Assembly: GCA_913061345.1 (NCBI GenBank)
Contig: CAJXTZ010000002.1
Coordinates: forward strand, 12,145-76,144
Origin: an uncultured Erythrobacter sp.
GTDB lineage: Bacteria; Pseudomonadota; Alphaproteobacteria; Sphingomonadales; Sphingomonadaceae
Direction of reading: 5' to 3'
DNA length: 64,000 nt
The notes below the pieces were generated by a model. It had not been told where the DNA came from, made no database searches, and saw only the letters and a list, made by a program, of their open reading frames with translations. A program made the position numbers and the translations under genes. Each line of letters starts with the position of its first letter. Position 1 is the stretch's first letter. Positions 36,911-46,256 of the stretch are shown here, piece by piece.

Positions 36911-38035
36911 ATGTCTGCGACTGAAGTCGATTTCTACGAATTGCTGGGTGTATCCCGGAACGCCGACGGGGCGGCGGTAAAATCCGCCTATCGCAAAATG
37001 GCGATGAAGTACCACCCGGACCGTAATCCGGGCGATACCGATGCAGAAGCAAGGTTCAAGGCCTGTAGTGCCGCCTACGAAGTGCTGAAAGATCCGCAAA
37101 AACGCGCAGCCTATGACCGGTACGGCCACGAAGCCTTTCAGCAGGGCATGGGTGGCGGTTGCCAGGGCGGCGCCGAGTTCAGCGATCTGGGCGATATTTT
37201 CGAAACCATCTTCGGCAGCGCGTTCGGCGGCGGTGGCGGTGGGCGAACCCGCGCACGGCGCGGTGCCGATCTTCGTTATGACATGCAGATCAGCCTCGAG
37301 GATGCATTTCACGGCAAGTCTTCGCAGATCACCGTGGAAGTCGCGGCGACCTGCGATACTTGCGAAGGGTCCGGTGCGGAACCGGGTACTGGCAGGCGCC
37401 GTTGCGAACTGTGCCACGGCCACGGCAAGGTTCGCGCGCAACAGGGCCTGTTCGTCATCGAACGCCCGTGCCCCACGTGCAGCGGCCGCGGTGAGGTATT
37501 GGAGAAGGCCTGCTCCGATTGTCGTGGCGAAGGCCGGATCGATCGGGAACAGGTCCTCGACGTGGAAGTCCCACCCGGCGTGGACAATGGCACGCGCATC
37601 CGCCTTTCAGGCAAGGGCGAAGCTGGCCCGATGGGTGCACCTCCCGGCGATCTCTACATTTTCGTCCATATCAAGGAACACCGTGTGTTCCAGCGCGAGG
37701 GCACGGCATTGTTCACCCGTGTGCCGGTCAGCTTCACCGTGGCCGCCCTTGGCGATACGATCGAAATTCCCGGTCTTGATGGCGAAACCCACGCAATAGA
37801 TATTCCGGCTGGAATCCAGTCGGGCAAGCAGCTGCGCAAGCGCGGAGCTGGCATGCCCGTGTTGCAGGGGCGCGGACGTGGTGATCTGGTGGTGGAATTG
37901 ATGGTGGAAACACCCACCAGGCTCTCATCTCGCCAGAAGGAAATCCTGCGTGAGTTCCGTGAGACGGAGACGGGCGACGAATGTCCCGAAAGCCGTGGCT
38001 TCTTTGACAAGTTGAAGGATGCGCTGGGGAGCTAG
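36911..38035 (+). CDS. dnaJ: chaperone DnaJ (Hsp40)
   Basis: 374 aa. The J domain with H-P-D (35-37) is followed by a G/F region, four CxxCxGxG zinc-finger repeats (C-D-T-C-E-G-S-G, C-E-L-C-H-G-H-G, C-P-T-C-S-G-R-G, C-S-D-C-R-G-E-G) and the C-terminal substrate domain. It activates DnaK ATPase. The ATG at 36911 begins M-S-A-T-E-V-D-F-Y-E-L-L-G-V; a slightly longer upstream start at 36884 is less likely. Confidence 0.97.
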   Translation: MSATEVDFYELLGVSRNADGAAVKSAYRKMAMKYHPDRNPGDTDAEARFKACSAAYEVLKDPQKRAAYDRYGHEAFQQGMGGGCQGGAEFSDLGDIFETIFGSAFGGGGGGRTRARRGADLRYDMQISLEDAFHGKSSQITVEVAATCDTCEGSGAEPGTGRRRCELCHGHGKVRAQQGLFVIERPCPTCSGRGEVLEKACSDCRGEGRIDREQVLDVEVPPGVDNGTRIRLSGKGEAGPMGAPPGDLYIFVHIKEHRVFQREGTALFTRVPVSFTVAALGDTIEIPGLDGETHAIDIPAGIQSGKQLRKRGAGMPVLQGRGRGDLVVELMVETPTRLSSRQKEILREFRETETGDECPESRGFFDKLKDALGS

Positions 38036-38053
38036 GCAATTCGCAGGCTGATG

Positions 38054-40372
38054 TCAGTCTTCGCCCAGTTTGCGGATAATTTCTTCGCGCAGGGCTGAAA
38101 CCAGCCTGCCGCTGCAATTGTCACGCGTGTTTTCTTCGTCGCAGATCGCCAGAAATGCGTCTCGCTTGACGGCAAGGCATTCGGTCTGATCAAAACCGCC
38201 GGGAACGGTAGAACAGACAAGGTCGATCATCCTTTCTGCGCCATGCAACCGGCCCCACAAGTAATCGTTCTCGCGGTAGGCACGGCTGAAGAATGCGCCG
38301 AAGTTGAAAAACTCCGTCCCGCGTAACGTTGCCGACGTGCCACCATCGCGTATGGCCGTTGCATCTTCCGGACTGATGCGATCTACCTTTACCGGGTCGA
38401 ACTCGGTCAGACCCTCGTTGCGAAGGAGGGGGAGGGTGGCAACATCGTAAAACGGAAAACCCAGGTAGGCCAGCAGCGCCCGCCTGCGCAGATTCTTGGG
38501 CATTGCTTCCAGTGCCTCGCAAAGGATCTCTTCGGCAGCCTCGTCCGCTTGCCGCAGGGCGCGCCTCTCTGCCAGCGCATCCAGAAACGCACCGGGCTGC
38601 TGTATCACCTGCGCTGCAATGTCCGCGAAATCCGGGCCGAGATTCTCCGGATCTTCCTTGGCAAAGTAGAGCCGCAGGGCGCGGTAGACCGCATCGCGCG
38701 CATCCTGCAACCTATCTTCCGGAATGTCGGGATCATGCTCCCAGTCGCGTGACAGGCGCCGCGCCAGCAGTCGCAGCCGGCGAATACGAAAGGCCAGGTC
38801 GTGGTCGCGAAAGAAGATGATAGCCAGCTCGCTCGCCCCGCCCCCAATTCCGGCGCTTAGATTGCTCATGTCGCGCGCCTCGATTTCTTCGCGCAGGCGC
38901 GCGGCGATTTCGGGTATGGGCGGCAGGTCAGAGCGGTTTGCCGCCTTGCATGCCAGATCAGCCAGCCTATCCAGTATCCCACTGAACTTGGCCTGTGCAT
39001 AGGAGTGGAAAGCATAACCTGCGTTTTCTGCCGCCGCCTGTTGCGCGCGTCCGCGCCATGCCGCCAGACGCTTTCGATTGGGCCGGTCGAGAAATAACGT
39101 GTAACCGAATAACTTGTCGACTGCGCCTTCCACTTCGGGCCGCAGCGCGGCCACCATCTTGCGCAGTTCCTCCGCCTCGCGTGTTTGCTCTTCCAACAGT
39201 TCCAGGTTGTCGCGAATCGGCTGCTCTCGCGGGATGGCCGAAAGCGAACCGGCGATGGCGCCGAAGAAGCTTACCGGCTTGGGCTTGTCACCTTCCGTGG
39301 GTCGCGGGCGACGGGGGGAGGGGTCTATATAGACAAAGCGCCTGTCCACTTCGCGCTGTGCAGGTCGAACGCTCAGGGCCTTTATCGCGCCTTCGAAAGG
39401 GGCGTTGTTGAGCACCGAACCATCGACCAGCGCGACGTGGTCCACCGTTCCGCGTTCCACATGGGTGGGCATGATTCGTTGCAGGAACCTGTCTCTGCTG
39501 TCCCAGTCGGCGCCGCATGCCGTATCGATCTCCGCGATGCGCAAGGGAGGGAACGCGCCGGGGAAGCTTGCCGTCGCACGCGCTGCCAATGTCAGCTCGC
39601 ACAAGTGCGCCAGGTCGTGCCCGCCTTCAGAAGGGGTGTGTGCGCGGAAACCGATGGGCATGCGATGTTCGGGTTCTTCCACCTGGGGCGGACTATTGAG
39701 GCGCAGCGTTTCCAGCCGCCCGCGAAAGTCGGTCGCCGTCACCAGCAGGTCAAGCGGATGGCGCGAGGGAAGAAGCGGAGCCTCGGCAGGGCCATACGAC
39801 ATTGCCATAAGAGCACGGTGGATCAGGCGGCTGAACCCCGAACCCGAGAATGGCGGCTCGAACCATCGACCGCGCACCAGACTGGAAATCTTGCGCCGCA
39901 CCTCGTTGCGCGTTTCCACGGCAACGGTTTCCGAAACCGTATTGCCCGGTGCCCGCGTCAGATACCAGACGATCGGCCGCATATAAACGCGCGCGGCCGG
40001 TGACCATGGTCGCGCTTCGGGTTCCACAAGTTTCTCGACATCGGCATTGTTCAGCCACAGCTCGGTCAACGGTTCCAGGCTGCGGCCTGAATGGATGGCC
40101 TGAGCCAGGAACACGGCGTTGATCCCACCAGCGCTCGCGCCGGTGACGATATCGGGCAGCACGCGCAGGCGAAGATCACGCTCCGATTCTATGCGTTGCA
40201 GCAGCGAGAGATAAACCCCCTCCACGCCATCGACATCGTCGTGACCGGAAGCATGAAAGGCGCGACTGGCACGCGCCAGCTTCCATATCTCCTTGGTGAC
40301 GCCATGCATGTAGACCGCCAGGCTGACACCGCCATAGCAGACCAAGGCTATCCTGAGTTCTTTTTGCCGCAT
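38054..40372 (-). CDS. large patatin-like phospholipase family protein
   Basis: 772 aa. The patatin core is N-terminal: C-Y-G-G-V-S-L-A-V-Y-M as oxyanion region, G-A-S-A-G with nucleophile Ser80, and the catalytic Asp in V-D-G-S-V-L-N-N-A-P-F. This should give phospholipase A/acyl hydrolase activity. A large alpha-helical C-terminal half (DUF3376-like in related proteins) is of unknown role. No signal peptide is seen. The ATG at 40372 is chosen (M-R-Q-K-E-L-R-I-A-L). It is convergent with dnaJ (18 bp apart) and divergent from radA. Confidence 0.88.
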   Translation of the reverse strand: MRQKELRIALVCYGGVSLAVYMHGVTKEIWKLARASRAFHASGHDDVDGVEGVYLSLLQRIESERDLRLRVLPDIVTGASAGGINAVFLAQAIHSGRSLEPLTELWLNNADVEKLVEPEARPWSPAARVYMRPIVWYLTRAPGNTVSETVAVETRNEVRRKISSLVRGRWFEPPFSGSGFSRLIHRALMAMSYGPAEAPLLPSRHPLDLLVTATDFRGRLETLRLNSPPQVEEPEHRMPIGFRAHTPSEGGHDLAHLCELTLAARATASFPGAFPPLRIAEIDTACGADWDSRDRFLQRIMPTHVERGTVDHVALVDGSVLNNAPFEGAIKALSVRPAQREVDRRFVYIDPSPRRPRPTEGDKPKPVSFFGAIAGSLSAIPREQPIRDNLELLEEQTREAEELRKMVAALRPEVEGAVDKLFGYTLFLDRPNRKRLAAWRGRAQQAAAENAGYAFHSYAQAKFSGILDRLADLACKAANRSDLPPIPEIAARLREEIEARDMSNLSAGIGGGASELAIIFFRDHDLAFRIRRLRLLARRLSRDWEHDPDIPEDRLQDARDAVYRALRLYFAKEDPENLGPDFADIAAQVIQQPGAFLDALAERRALRQADEAAEEILCEALEAMPKNLRRRALLAYLGFPFYDVATLPLLRNEGLTEFDPVKVDRISPEDATAIRDGGTSATLRGTEFFNFGAFFSRAYRENDYLWGRLHGAERMIDLVCSTVPGGFDQTECLAVKRDAFLAICDEENTRDNCSGRLVSALREEIIRKLGED

Positions 40373-40464
40373 CGCCCACGTTGATGGCAGAACCACGCGC
40401 CGCTGGCCAGATGCACGGTTACGGGCACTTGCGTTCCGCTTTCGTTCCGATTAGCAGTTGCCGC

Positions 40465-41832
40465 ATGGCCAAGCCGAAAAAGCGTTTCATCTGTACCGAC
40501 TGCGGCAGCGTATCCTCGCGCTGGCAGGGACAATGTCCGGACTGTTCCCAATGGAATACGCTGGAAGAAGACGTGCCCGACACCAAATTCGCCGCGAAGC
40601 ACAATCTGGCTAGCGGCGGCAGGGCGATTACCTTCGAAGCTCTGGATGCGCCAACGAAGCCGCTTGCGCGCAGGACTACGGGCATCGGTGAGTTCGATCG
40701 CGCGTTGGGCGGCGGGCTGGTGCCTGGCGCGGCAATCCTGATGGGCGGGGAACCGGGCATCGGCAAATCCACGCTCTTGTTGCAAGCTGCGGCAAAAATC
40801 GCACAGGAGGGTGGATCGGCAGTCTATGTAAGCGGGGAAGAGGCAACCGGGCAGGTCCGTATGCGTGCGGCGCGCCTGGGCCTTTCCAAGGCGCCGCTGA
40901 AGCTGGCGGCGGCAACATCCGTGCGCGATATCCTGACCACGCTGGGACAGGACAATCCGCCGGACCTGCTGGTGGTCGATTCGATCCAGACGATGCATTC
41001 CGACATGATCGAAGGCGCCCCCGGTACGGTCAGCCAGGTGCGCGCCTCGGCGTTCGAACTGATCCGTTTCGCGAAGGAGCGGGGCACGGCGCTGGTGTTG
41101 GTCGGCCACGTTACCAAGGACGGCAACATCGCCGGTCCGCGCGTGCTGGAGCATATGGTGGATACGGTAATGAGCTTCGAAGGAGAGCGCAGCCACCAGT
41201 ACCGCATCCTGCGCTGTCTGAAGAACCGGTTCGGGGCGGTTGACGAGATCGGTGTCTTCGCCATGGAAGGCCATGGACTGGACGAGGTGGGCAATCCATC
41301 TTCGTTGTTTCTGTCAGGGCGGGATGAGCCCATCGCAGGCGCAGCGGTTTTCCCTGCACTGGAAGGCACGCGGCCCGTGCTGGTGGAGATACAGGCGTTG
41401 ATCGTACGGCTGCAATCGGGCGCGACGCCGCGCCGCGCGGTGGTGGGATGGGACAGCGGACGACTGGCCATGTTGCTGGCCGTGCTCGAATCGCGCTGCG
41501 GCCTCAGCTTTTCGACGGCAGAAGTCTATCTTAACGTCGCGGGCGGTTATCGCCTTTCCGATCCTGCAGCGGACCTTGCCGTTGCCGCCGCGCTTATCAG
41601 CGCGCTGGCCGACAAGCCCTTGGCTGCCAATGCCGTATGGTTTGGCGAAGTTGCACTTTCAGGCGAAATCAGGCCGGTAGCTCACGGTAACCTGCGCCAG
41701 AAAGAGGCGGCAAAGCTAGGGTTCGGCAAGGCGTTTGGACCGGCCGATGGCGGCCAGAACGTAACTGGCTTGCGATATGCAGATGTGGGCGCAGTGTCCT
41801 CTCTCGTTGACCGCGTGATGGCATCGGCATAA
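40465..41832 (+). CDS. radA: DNA repair protein RadA
   Basis: 455 aa. An N-terminal zinc finger (Cys10, Cys13, Cys24, Cys27), the RecA-like ATPase with G-G-E-P-G-I-G-K-S-T, the RadA-specific K-N-R-F-G motif and a C-terminal Lon-like domain (G-E-I-R-P-V). It helps branch migration and repair in homologous recombination. The ATG at 40465 starts M-A-K-P-K-K-R-F-I-C; the upstream in-frame ATG at 40384 lacks conservation. It is followed closely by cvpA. Confidence 0.96.
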   Translation: MAKPKKRFICTDCGSVSSRWQGQCPDCSQWNTLEEDVPDTKFAAKHNLASGGRAITFEALDAPTKPLARRTTGIGEFDRALGGGLVPGAAILMGGEPGIGKSTLLLQAAAKIAQEGGSAVYVSGEEATGQVRMRAARLGLSKAPLKLAAATSVRDILTTLGQDNPPDLLVVDSIQTMHSDMIEGAPGTVSQVRASAFELIRFAKERGTALVLVGHVTKDGNIAGPRVLEHMVDTVMSFEGERSHQYRILRCLKNRFGAVDEIGVFAMEGHGLDEVGNPSSLFLSGRDEPIAGAAVFPALEGTRPVLVEIQALIVRLQSGATPRRAVVGWDSGRLAMLLAVLESRCGLSFSTAEVYLNVAGGYRLSDPAADLAVAAALISALADKPLAANAVWFGEVALSGEIRPVAHGNLRQKEAAKLGFGKAFGPADGGQNVTGLRYADVGAVSSLVDRVMASA

Positions 41833-41844
41833 ATCCATGTGCAG

Positions 41845-42360
41845 ATGACGGGGTTCGATCTCATTGTGCTGCTGATCGTGGGGTTAGGCGCGATCGGAGG
41901 CTTCCTGCGCGGCTTCGTGCAGGAAGTTCTCTCTATCGCCGCGTGGGTTCTGGCCATTTTCGCCATACGCTTCCTGCATACAGACCTTACCGCGGCCATC
42001 CTGGATTTCATGGGCTCCCCCATCACGGCCTCCATCCTCGCTTTCGCGCTGCTGCTGCTTATTCCCTATGCCGCGATGAAACTGATCTCGAGCGTCGCCG
42101 GACGGTCGTCACGCAATTCCGTGCTAGGCCCGGTCGACAGGGTGCTGGGGTTTGCCTTCGGCGCGCTTAAGGGCATGCTAATCGTCGTTGTCGCATTTTC
42201 CCTGCTGGTGCTGGGGTATGATACGATCTGGGGCGCCAAAGGGCGGCCCGTATGGATCGTCGAAGCGCGATCATATCAGTTAGTGGATGCGGGATCGCGC
42301 GCGATGGTACAGATCATCGAGGAACGTCGCGCTCGCCTGCAGGACGAAGATGCGGAATGA
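41845..42360 (+). CDS. cvpA: CvpA family membrane protein
   Basis: 171 aa from the ATG at 41845 (a GTG start six bases upstream is also possible). Four hydrophobic helices: F-D-L-I-V-L-L-I-V-G, I-A-A-W-V-L-A-I-F, I-L-A-F-A-L-L-L-L-I-P, and M-L-I-V-V-V-A-F-S. The loop P-V-D-R-V-L-G-F-A-F-G matches the colicin V production family. The role is loosely linked to envelope stability. It sits 12 bases after radA and its stop overlaps the NifU-like gene. Confidence 0.88.
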   Translation: MTGFDLIVLLIVGLGAIGGFLRGFVQEVLSIAAWVLAIFAIRFLHTDLTAAILDFMGSPITASILAFALLLLIPYAAMKLISSVAGRSSRNSVLGPVDRVLGFAFGALKGMLIVVVAFSLLVLGYDTIWGAKGRPVWIVEARSYQLVDAGSRAMVQIIEERRARLQDEDAE

Positions 42361-42788
42361 GCGCCGAGCGGCTCTACACCCCCGCAATGCTTTCTGCTGC
42401 GGTCGAACTGGCAAGCTATCCACCGCTTGGAACCGCGCAAATGCATGGGTCGGCTCGCTCTGCGGCATGTGGTTCCACGCTGGAGCTGGATATGGACCTG
42501 GATAGCGACGGGATCATTGCGAACGTCGGCCTGAAGGTTCGTGCCTGTGCTGTCGGTCAGGCTGCCGCCGCCATCTTCGCGCGACACGCTGAAGGGCGGA
42601 CGCCGACAGAGATTGATACCGTACTCGCAGACCTTGTGCACTGGCTGGAAGAGAATGGCCTGCAACCCGACTGGCCCGACCTTGCCCTGATTGCACCCGC
42701 ACGCGGTTATCGCGGGCGGCACGGTGCCATGCTGTTGCCGTGGAAGGCTGCAGCAGCGGCTCTTTCCAGCGCGGCTGCGGCAAGCTAA
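42357..42788 (+). CDS. NifU-like iron-sulfur scaffold protein
   Basis: 143 aa. Sequence pattern of the IscU/NifU N-terminal family: a Y-x-P-x-M-L opening, G-S-A-R-S-A-A-C-G-S-T and V-R-A-C-A-V-G-Q-A-A-A-A carry two of the conserved cysteines. It probably carries an [Fe-S] cluster or assists in its assembly, although the full cysteine set was not confirmed. The ATG overlaps the cvpA TGA by four bases. Confidence 0.78.
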   Translation: MSAERLYTPAMLSAAVELASYPPLGTAQMHGSARSAACGSTLELDMDLDSDGIIANVGLKVRACAVGQAAAAIFARHAEGRTPTEIDTVLADLVHWLEENGLQPDWPDLALIAPARGYRGRHGAMLLPWKAAAAALSSAAAAS

Positions 42789-42822
42789 CGGTCTGCCTCG
42801 AACAGTTCGCGGGGGAGAGTTC

Positions 42823-44469
42823 ATGGCGACAGCGACGGCAAGCACCGTTCACGAACCGAGCAAGAATGAAATCCGCCTCGTCATCGCAGCCAGTTCCGCC
42901 GGCACGGTGTTCGAATGGTATGATTTCTTCATTTACGGGACGCTTGCCAGCCTGATCGGTGCAGCCTTCTTTCCCAGCGGTAATGAAACGCTGCAAATAC
43001 TCCTTGTATGGGCGGGCTTTGCGGTGGGCTTCGGCTTTCGACCGCTCGGGGCGATATTGTTCGGCTATCTGGGTGACCGGCTTGGCCGAAAATATACATT
43101 CCTTGTTACCGTCACCTTGATGGGCGTAGCGACGGCGGGCGTCGGCCTTATTCCAACGGCGGCGACCATCGGGATCGCTGCCCCCATCATCGTGTTGCTT
43201 TTCCGCATTCTGCAAGGATTGGCTCTGGGCGGCGAATATGGCGGCGCGGCGATCTACGTGGCTGAGCACGCTCCGCCCGAAAAGCGCGGGTTCTACACCA
43301 GCTTCATCCAAGCCAGCGTGGTGGGTGGCTTCGCGCTTTCCATCGTCGTGGTGCTGGCCTGCCGCGCCCTGATCCCGCCGGAGGATTTTGCCACATGGGG
43401 ATGGCGCGTGCCGTTCCTGCTTTCGCTTATTCTGCTGGGTATCTCCTTGTGGATGCGTTTCAAACTGTCGGAAAGCCCGGTGTTCAGGGCGATGAAGGAA
43501 GCGGGCGAAACCGCTGGCAACCCCTTTGTCGAAAGCTTCACCTACCCCGGTAACAAGAAGCGCATCTTCGTGGCGCTATTCGGTATTACCGGAATTCTCA
43601 CTACGATCTGGTACACGGCGTTCTTCTCCAGCCTTTCCTTCCTGCGCGGGCCAATGCGGGTGGACGAGCAGGTGGTCGAAATCATCATGCTGCTGGCGGG
43701 CGCGATCGCCATGGGGTTTTATCTGGTGGTTGGTCGATGGTCGGACAGGGTCGGCCGCAAGAAGCCGATCATAATCGGTGCCGTGGCCACCTTGTTGCTG
43801 ATTTTCCCGCTGTTCTGGGGCATGGGCTATCTCGCCAATCCCGGCCTGCAACGCAGTGCGCAGGAAGCTCCTGTGTTGGTAAGCGGCAACAATTGCGACT
43901 TCGATCCTTTCGCTGAAGTGCAGGAAACGCGTTGTGGCCGCGTATTGCAGGATCTTACGGCGCTTGGCGTACCCTACGATATCCAGCCACTCGTCACCCC
44001 GATCGACATTCGGCCAGATACTCCGGGTCTGTTTCTGTCGGCTGGCGGGGCGAGCACAGACTTGCGTGCCGACGTTGCCGAAAGCGAAGAAGGGCGCGTA
44101 GCCGTCCGGTCCTTCCTGGAAAGCAACGGCTATGACTTCTCGGTCCAGACACCGCCATTGGCGAACATCTTCGGGATCATCGCCCTGCTGCTGTGTTTCG
44201 GGATGCTTTCTGCGCTCACCTACGGTTCGGTAGCCGCGCTTTTGGCAGAGATGTTTCCTCCCAGAATACGCTATTCCTCTCTCTCCATCCCCTATCATAT
44301 CGGCGCGGGGTACCTGGGCGGGTTTCTGCCCCTGATCGCCGGCTATATCGTTGCACGCAGCGGGGATGTGTATTCCGGGCTGTGGTACACCTGGGGCGTG
44401 GTGGCCTTCGGCCTTGTGGTAGGCATGGTGGGGCATTCCGGACGGACCGCCACGCGATTTCCAAGATGA
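42823..44469 (+). CDS. MHS-family MFS transporter with a large periplasmic insert
   Basis: 548 aa. MFS metabolite:H+ symporter family: E-W-Y-D-F-F-I-Y-G near the start, L-G-D-R-L-G-R-K-Y after helix 2, G-L-A-L-G-G-E-Y-G-G-A in helix 4 and D-R-V-G-R-K-K in the second half. It is longer than typical (about 430-450) because of an insertion at roughly residues 345-446, exported side, containing two cysteines (N-N-C-D and T-R-C-G). Substrate unknown; the family carries organic acids and osmolytes such as proline/betaine. Its stop overlaps alr (ATGA). Start chosen at 42823. Confidence 0.9.
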   Translation: MATATASTVHEPSKNEIRLVIAASSAGTVFEWYDFFIYGTLASLIGAAFFPSGNETLQILLVWAGFAVGFGFRPLGAILFGYLGDRLGRKYTFLVTVTLMGVATAGVGLIPTAATIGIAAPIIVLLFRILQGLALGGEYGGAAIYVAEHAPPEKRGFYTSFIQASVVGGFALSIVVVLACRALIPPEDFATWGWRVPFLLSLILLGISLWMRFKLSESPVFRAMKEAGETAGNPFVESFTYPGNKKRIFVALFGITGILTTIWYTAFFSSLSFLRGPMRVDEQVVEIIMLLAGAIAMGFYLVVGRWSDRVGRKKPIIIGAVATLLLIFPLFWGMGYLANPGLQRSAQEAPVLVSGNNCDFDPFAEVQETRCGRVLQDLTALGVPYDIQPLVTPIDIRPDTPGLFLSAGGASTDLRADVAESEEGRVAVRSFLESNGYDFSVQTPPLANIFGIIALLLCFGMLSALTYGSVAALLAEMFPPRIRYSSLSIPYHIGAGYLGGFLPLIAGYIVARSGDVYSGLWYTWGVVAFGLVVGMVGHSGRTATRFPR

Positions 44470-45515
44470 TCTTGCCTGATCTACCGCCACCCACGCTGCG
44501 TCTGCGGATAGATACCGAGGCACTGGCCGCCAATTGGCGCGCACTCAATCGGTTGTCCGGCAATGCCGAGGCAGGAGCGGCGGTAAAGGCGGACGGCTAT
44601 GGCCTGGGCGTCGATCATGTGGTGCCAACATTGCTATCGGCCGGCGCGCGCCAGTTCTTCGTGGCGCACTGGAGCGAAGTGCCGGGCGTCCTGCGGCATA
44701 CCGACGGGAAGAACATCGCCGTACTGCATGGCGTGACGAACCAGCAGGAAGCGAATTTCGCAAGAGCGACCGGCACGATCCCGGTAATCAATTCACTGGG
44801 CCAGGCGCAAATCTGGCTTGAATCGGGGGGAGGCCCTTGCCATCTGATGGTCGATAGCGGGTTCAATCGGCTCGGCATTGCACCCGGCGATCTTGGCGCG
44901 CCGGAATTGCAACGGCTGGAAGTGGACACGCTGCTGTCGCACCTTGCATCTGCCGATGAAACCTCCGACCAGAACGCCCGGCAGCTAGAGATCTTCAGAC
45001 ACGCCGCCACACGTATAAGCGCCCGGAACCTGAGTCTTGCGAACAGCGCGGGTATTGCGCTTGGCCCGGACTATCATTTCGATATCACGCGCCCCGGTAT
45101 TGCGCTCTACGGCGGTGTTCCGCGATCCGAACTCGCTAGCTACATCCGTGAAGTCGTACGAATAGAAGCCGCGGTGCTGCAAATTCGCAAGCTCTCCGCT
45201 GGAGACGCTGTCGGCTACAATGCGACCTGGCATGCAGACAGACCGACGCGGGTAGCCGTCCTATCCCTGGGGTATGCGGACGGTTTCTTGCGCAGTTGGG
45301 CCAGGAACGGTGCATTGCAACATGGGGGTCACAACCTGCCAATTCTCGGACGCATTTCTATGGATATGGTGATCGTCGATTGCGGGGATACCGAGCTGAA
45401 GGAGGGCGATTTCTGCCATCTTATCTACAGTTTACCGGAGGCCTCGGAAATTACGAAGTTGTCCCAATATGAACTTCTCACAATTCTGGGGCGCAGGTTC
45501 GACAGAGTTTCCTGA
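44466..45515 (+). CDS. alr: alanine racemase
   Basis: 349 aa PLP enzyme converting L- to D-alanine for peptidoglycan. Lys41 in A-V-K-A-D-G-Y-G-L-G binds PLP; G-Y-N-A-T-W and I-S-M-D-M-V-I-V-D carry the C-terminal residues of the second half-site. It is full length. The ATG overlaps the transporter's TGA, so transporter and racemase are translationally coupled, hinting that the transported compound may be an amino acid. Confidence 0.92.
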   Translation: MILPDLPPPTLRLRIDTEALAANWRALNRLSGNAEAGAAVKADGYGLGVDHVVPTLLSAGARQFFVAHWSEVPGVLRHTDGKNIAVLHGVTNQQEANFARATGTIPVINSLGQAQIWLESGGGPCHLMVDSGFNRLGIAPGDLGAPELQRLEVDTLLSHLASADETSDQNARQLEIFRHAATRISARNLSLANSAGIALGPDYHFDITRPGIALYGGVPRSELASYIREVVRIEAAVLQIRKLSAGDAVGYNATWHADRPTRVAVLSLGYADGFLRSWARNGALQHGGHNLPILGRISMDMVIVDCGDTELKEGDFCHLIYSLPEASEITKLSQYELLTILGRRFDRVS

Positions 45516-45523
45516 CGGCCCGA

Positions 45524-45543
45524 TTGCATATCCCATGCTGCAA
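45524..45543. promoter_or_regulatory. TGCA-type palindrome ahead of phaR
   Basis: TTGCA-N10-TGCAA lies about 40 bp upstream of the phaR ATG. PhaR proteins of other alphaproteobacteria bind TGC-rich inverted repeats and repress their own gene, so this could be an operator. Only five bases per arm, so tentative. Confidence 0.3.
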
Positions 45544-45582
45544 ATGCTAAGATTGACAGCAACTTAAGTGGGAACCCGCAAA

Positions 45583-46146
45583 ATGGCCGACAAGAAAACG
45601 TCTGACGGTGAACCTATCGTCATCAAGAAATACGCCAACCGGCGTCTCTACAACACGCAGTCTTCCAGCTATATCACGCTGGACGACCTTGCGCGGATGG
45701 TTCGCACAGGCGTGGATTTCAAGGTCCTCGATGCCAAATCGGGTAGTGATATCACCCATGCCATCCTGACCCAGATCATCATGGAAGAAGAGACTCACGG
45801 AGAGCAGATGCTGCCGGTCAGTTTCCTGCGTGATCTGATCTCGATGTACGGCAACTCGATGCAGTCGATGATGCCTTCCTATCTGGAAGCGACGATGGAG
45901 AATTTTCGCACCAATCAGGCCAAGTTGCGCGAGGCGTTTCAGCCCGGATTGGGCGCAGGCGCTTTTTCGAAAATTGCTGAGAAGAACATGGCCATGTTCC
46001 AGGCCGCAGCCGGTGCCTTCATTCCCGGCAGCAATGCTGGCACGGATGCCACTCCGGAAACGCCTGCATCGAAGTCTGACGATATCGACGCGCTGAAATC
46101 GCAGATGGCCGAAATGCAGCGCAAGCTGGACAAGCTGGGCAAATAG
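45583..46146 (+). CDS. phaR: polyhydroxyalkanoate synthesis regulator PhaR
   Basis: 187 aa. The N-terminal PHB/PHA accumulation regulator DNA-binding domain: I-V-I-K-K-Y-A-N-R-R-L-Y-N-T-x-S-S, then D-L-A-R-M-V. A second phasin-like helical region and a charged coiled-coil tail (M-Q-R-K-L-D-K-L) follow. PhaR links granule presence to expression of phasin genes. The ATG at 45583 (M-A-D-K-K-T) has AGTGGGA ahead; the GTG at 45568 is less likely. No pha synthase gene is in the window. Confidence 0.9.
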   Translation: MADKKTSDGEPIVIKKYANRRLYNTQSSSYITLDDLARMVRTGVDFKVLDAKSGSDITHAILTQIIMEEETHGEQMLPVSFLRDLISMYGNSMQSMMPSYLEATMENFRTNQAKLREAFQPGLGAGAFSKIAEKNMAMFQAAAGAFIPGSNAGTDATPETPASKSDDIDALKSQMAEMQRKLDKLGK

Positions 46147-46256
46147 GCCCTCTTCAATAACGCCGTCATACAAACTCAGGCGCAAGCTCTCGACACGGCG
46201 TCCGCTCGGCGTCATGGGGGTCTTCACGCCTGTCTGATCCACGGAAAAATATTGCC

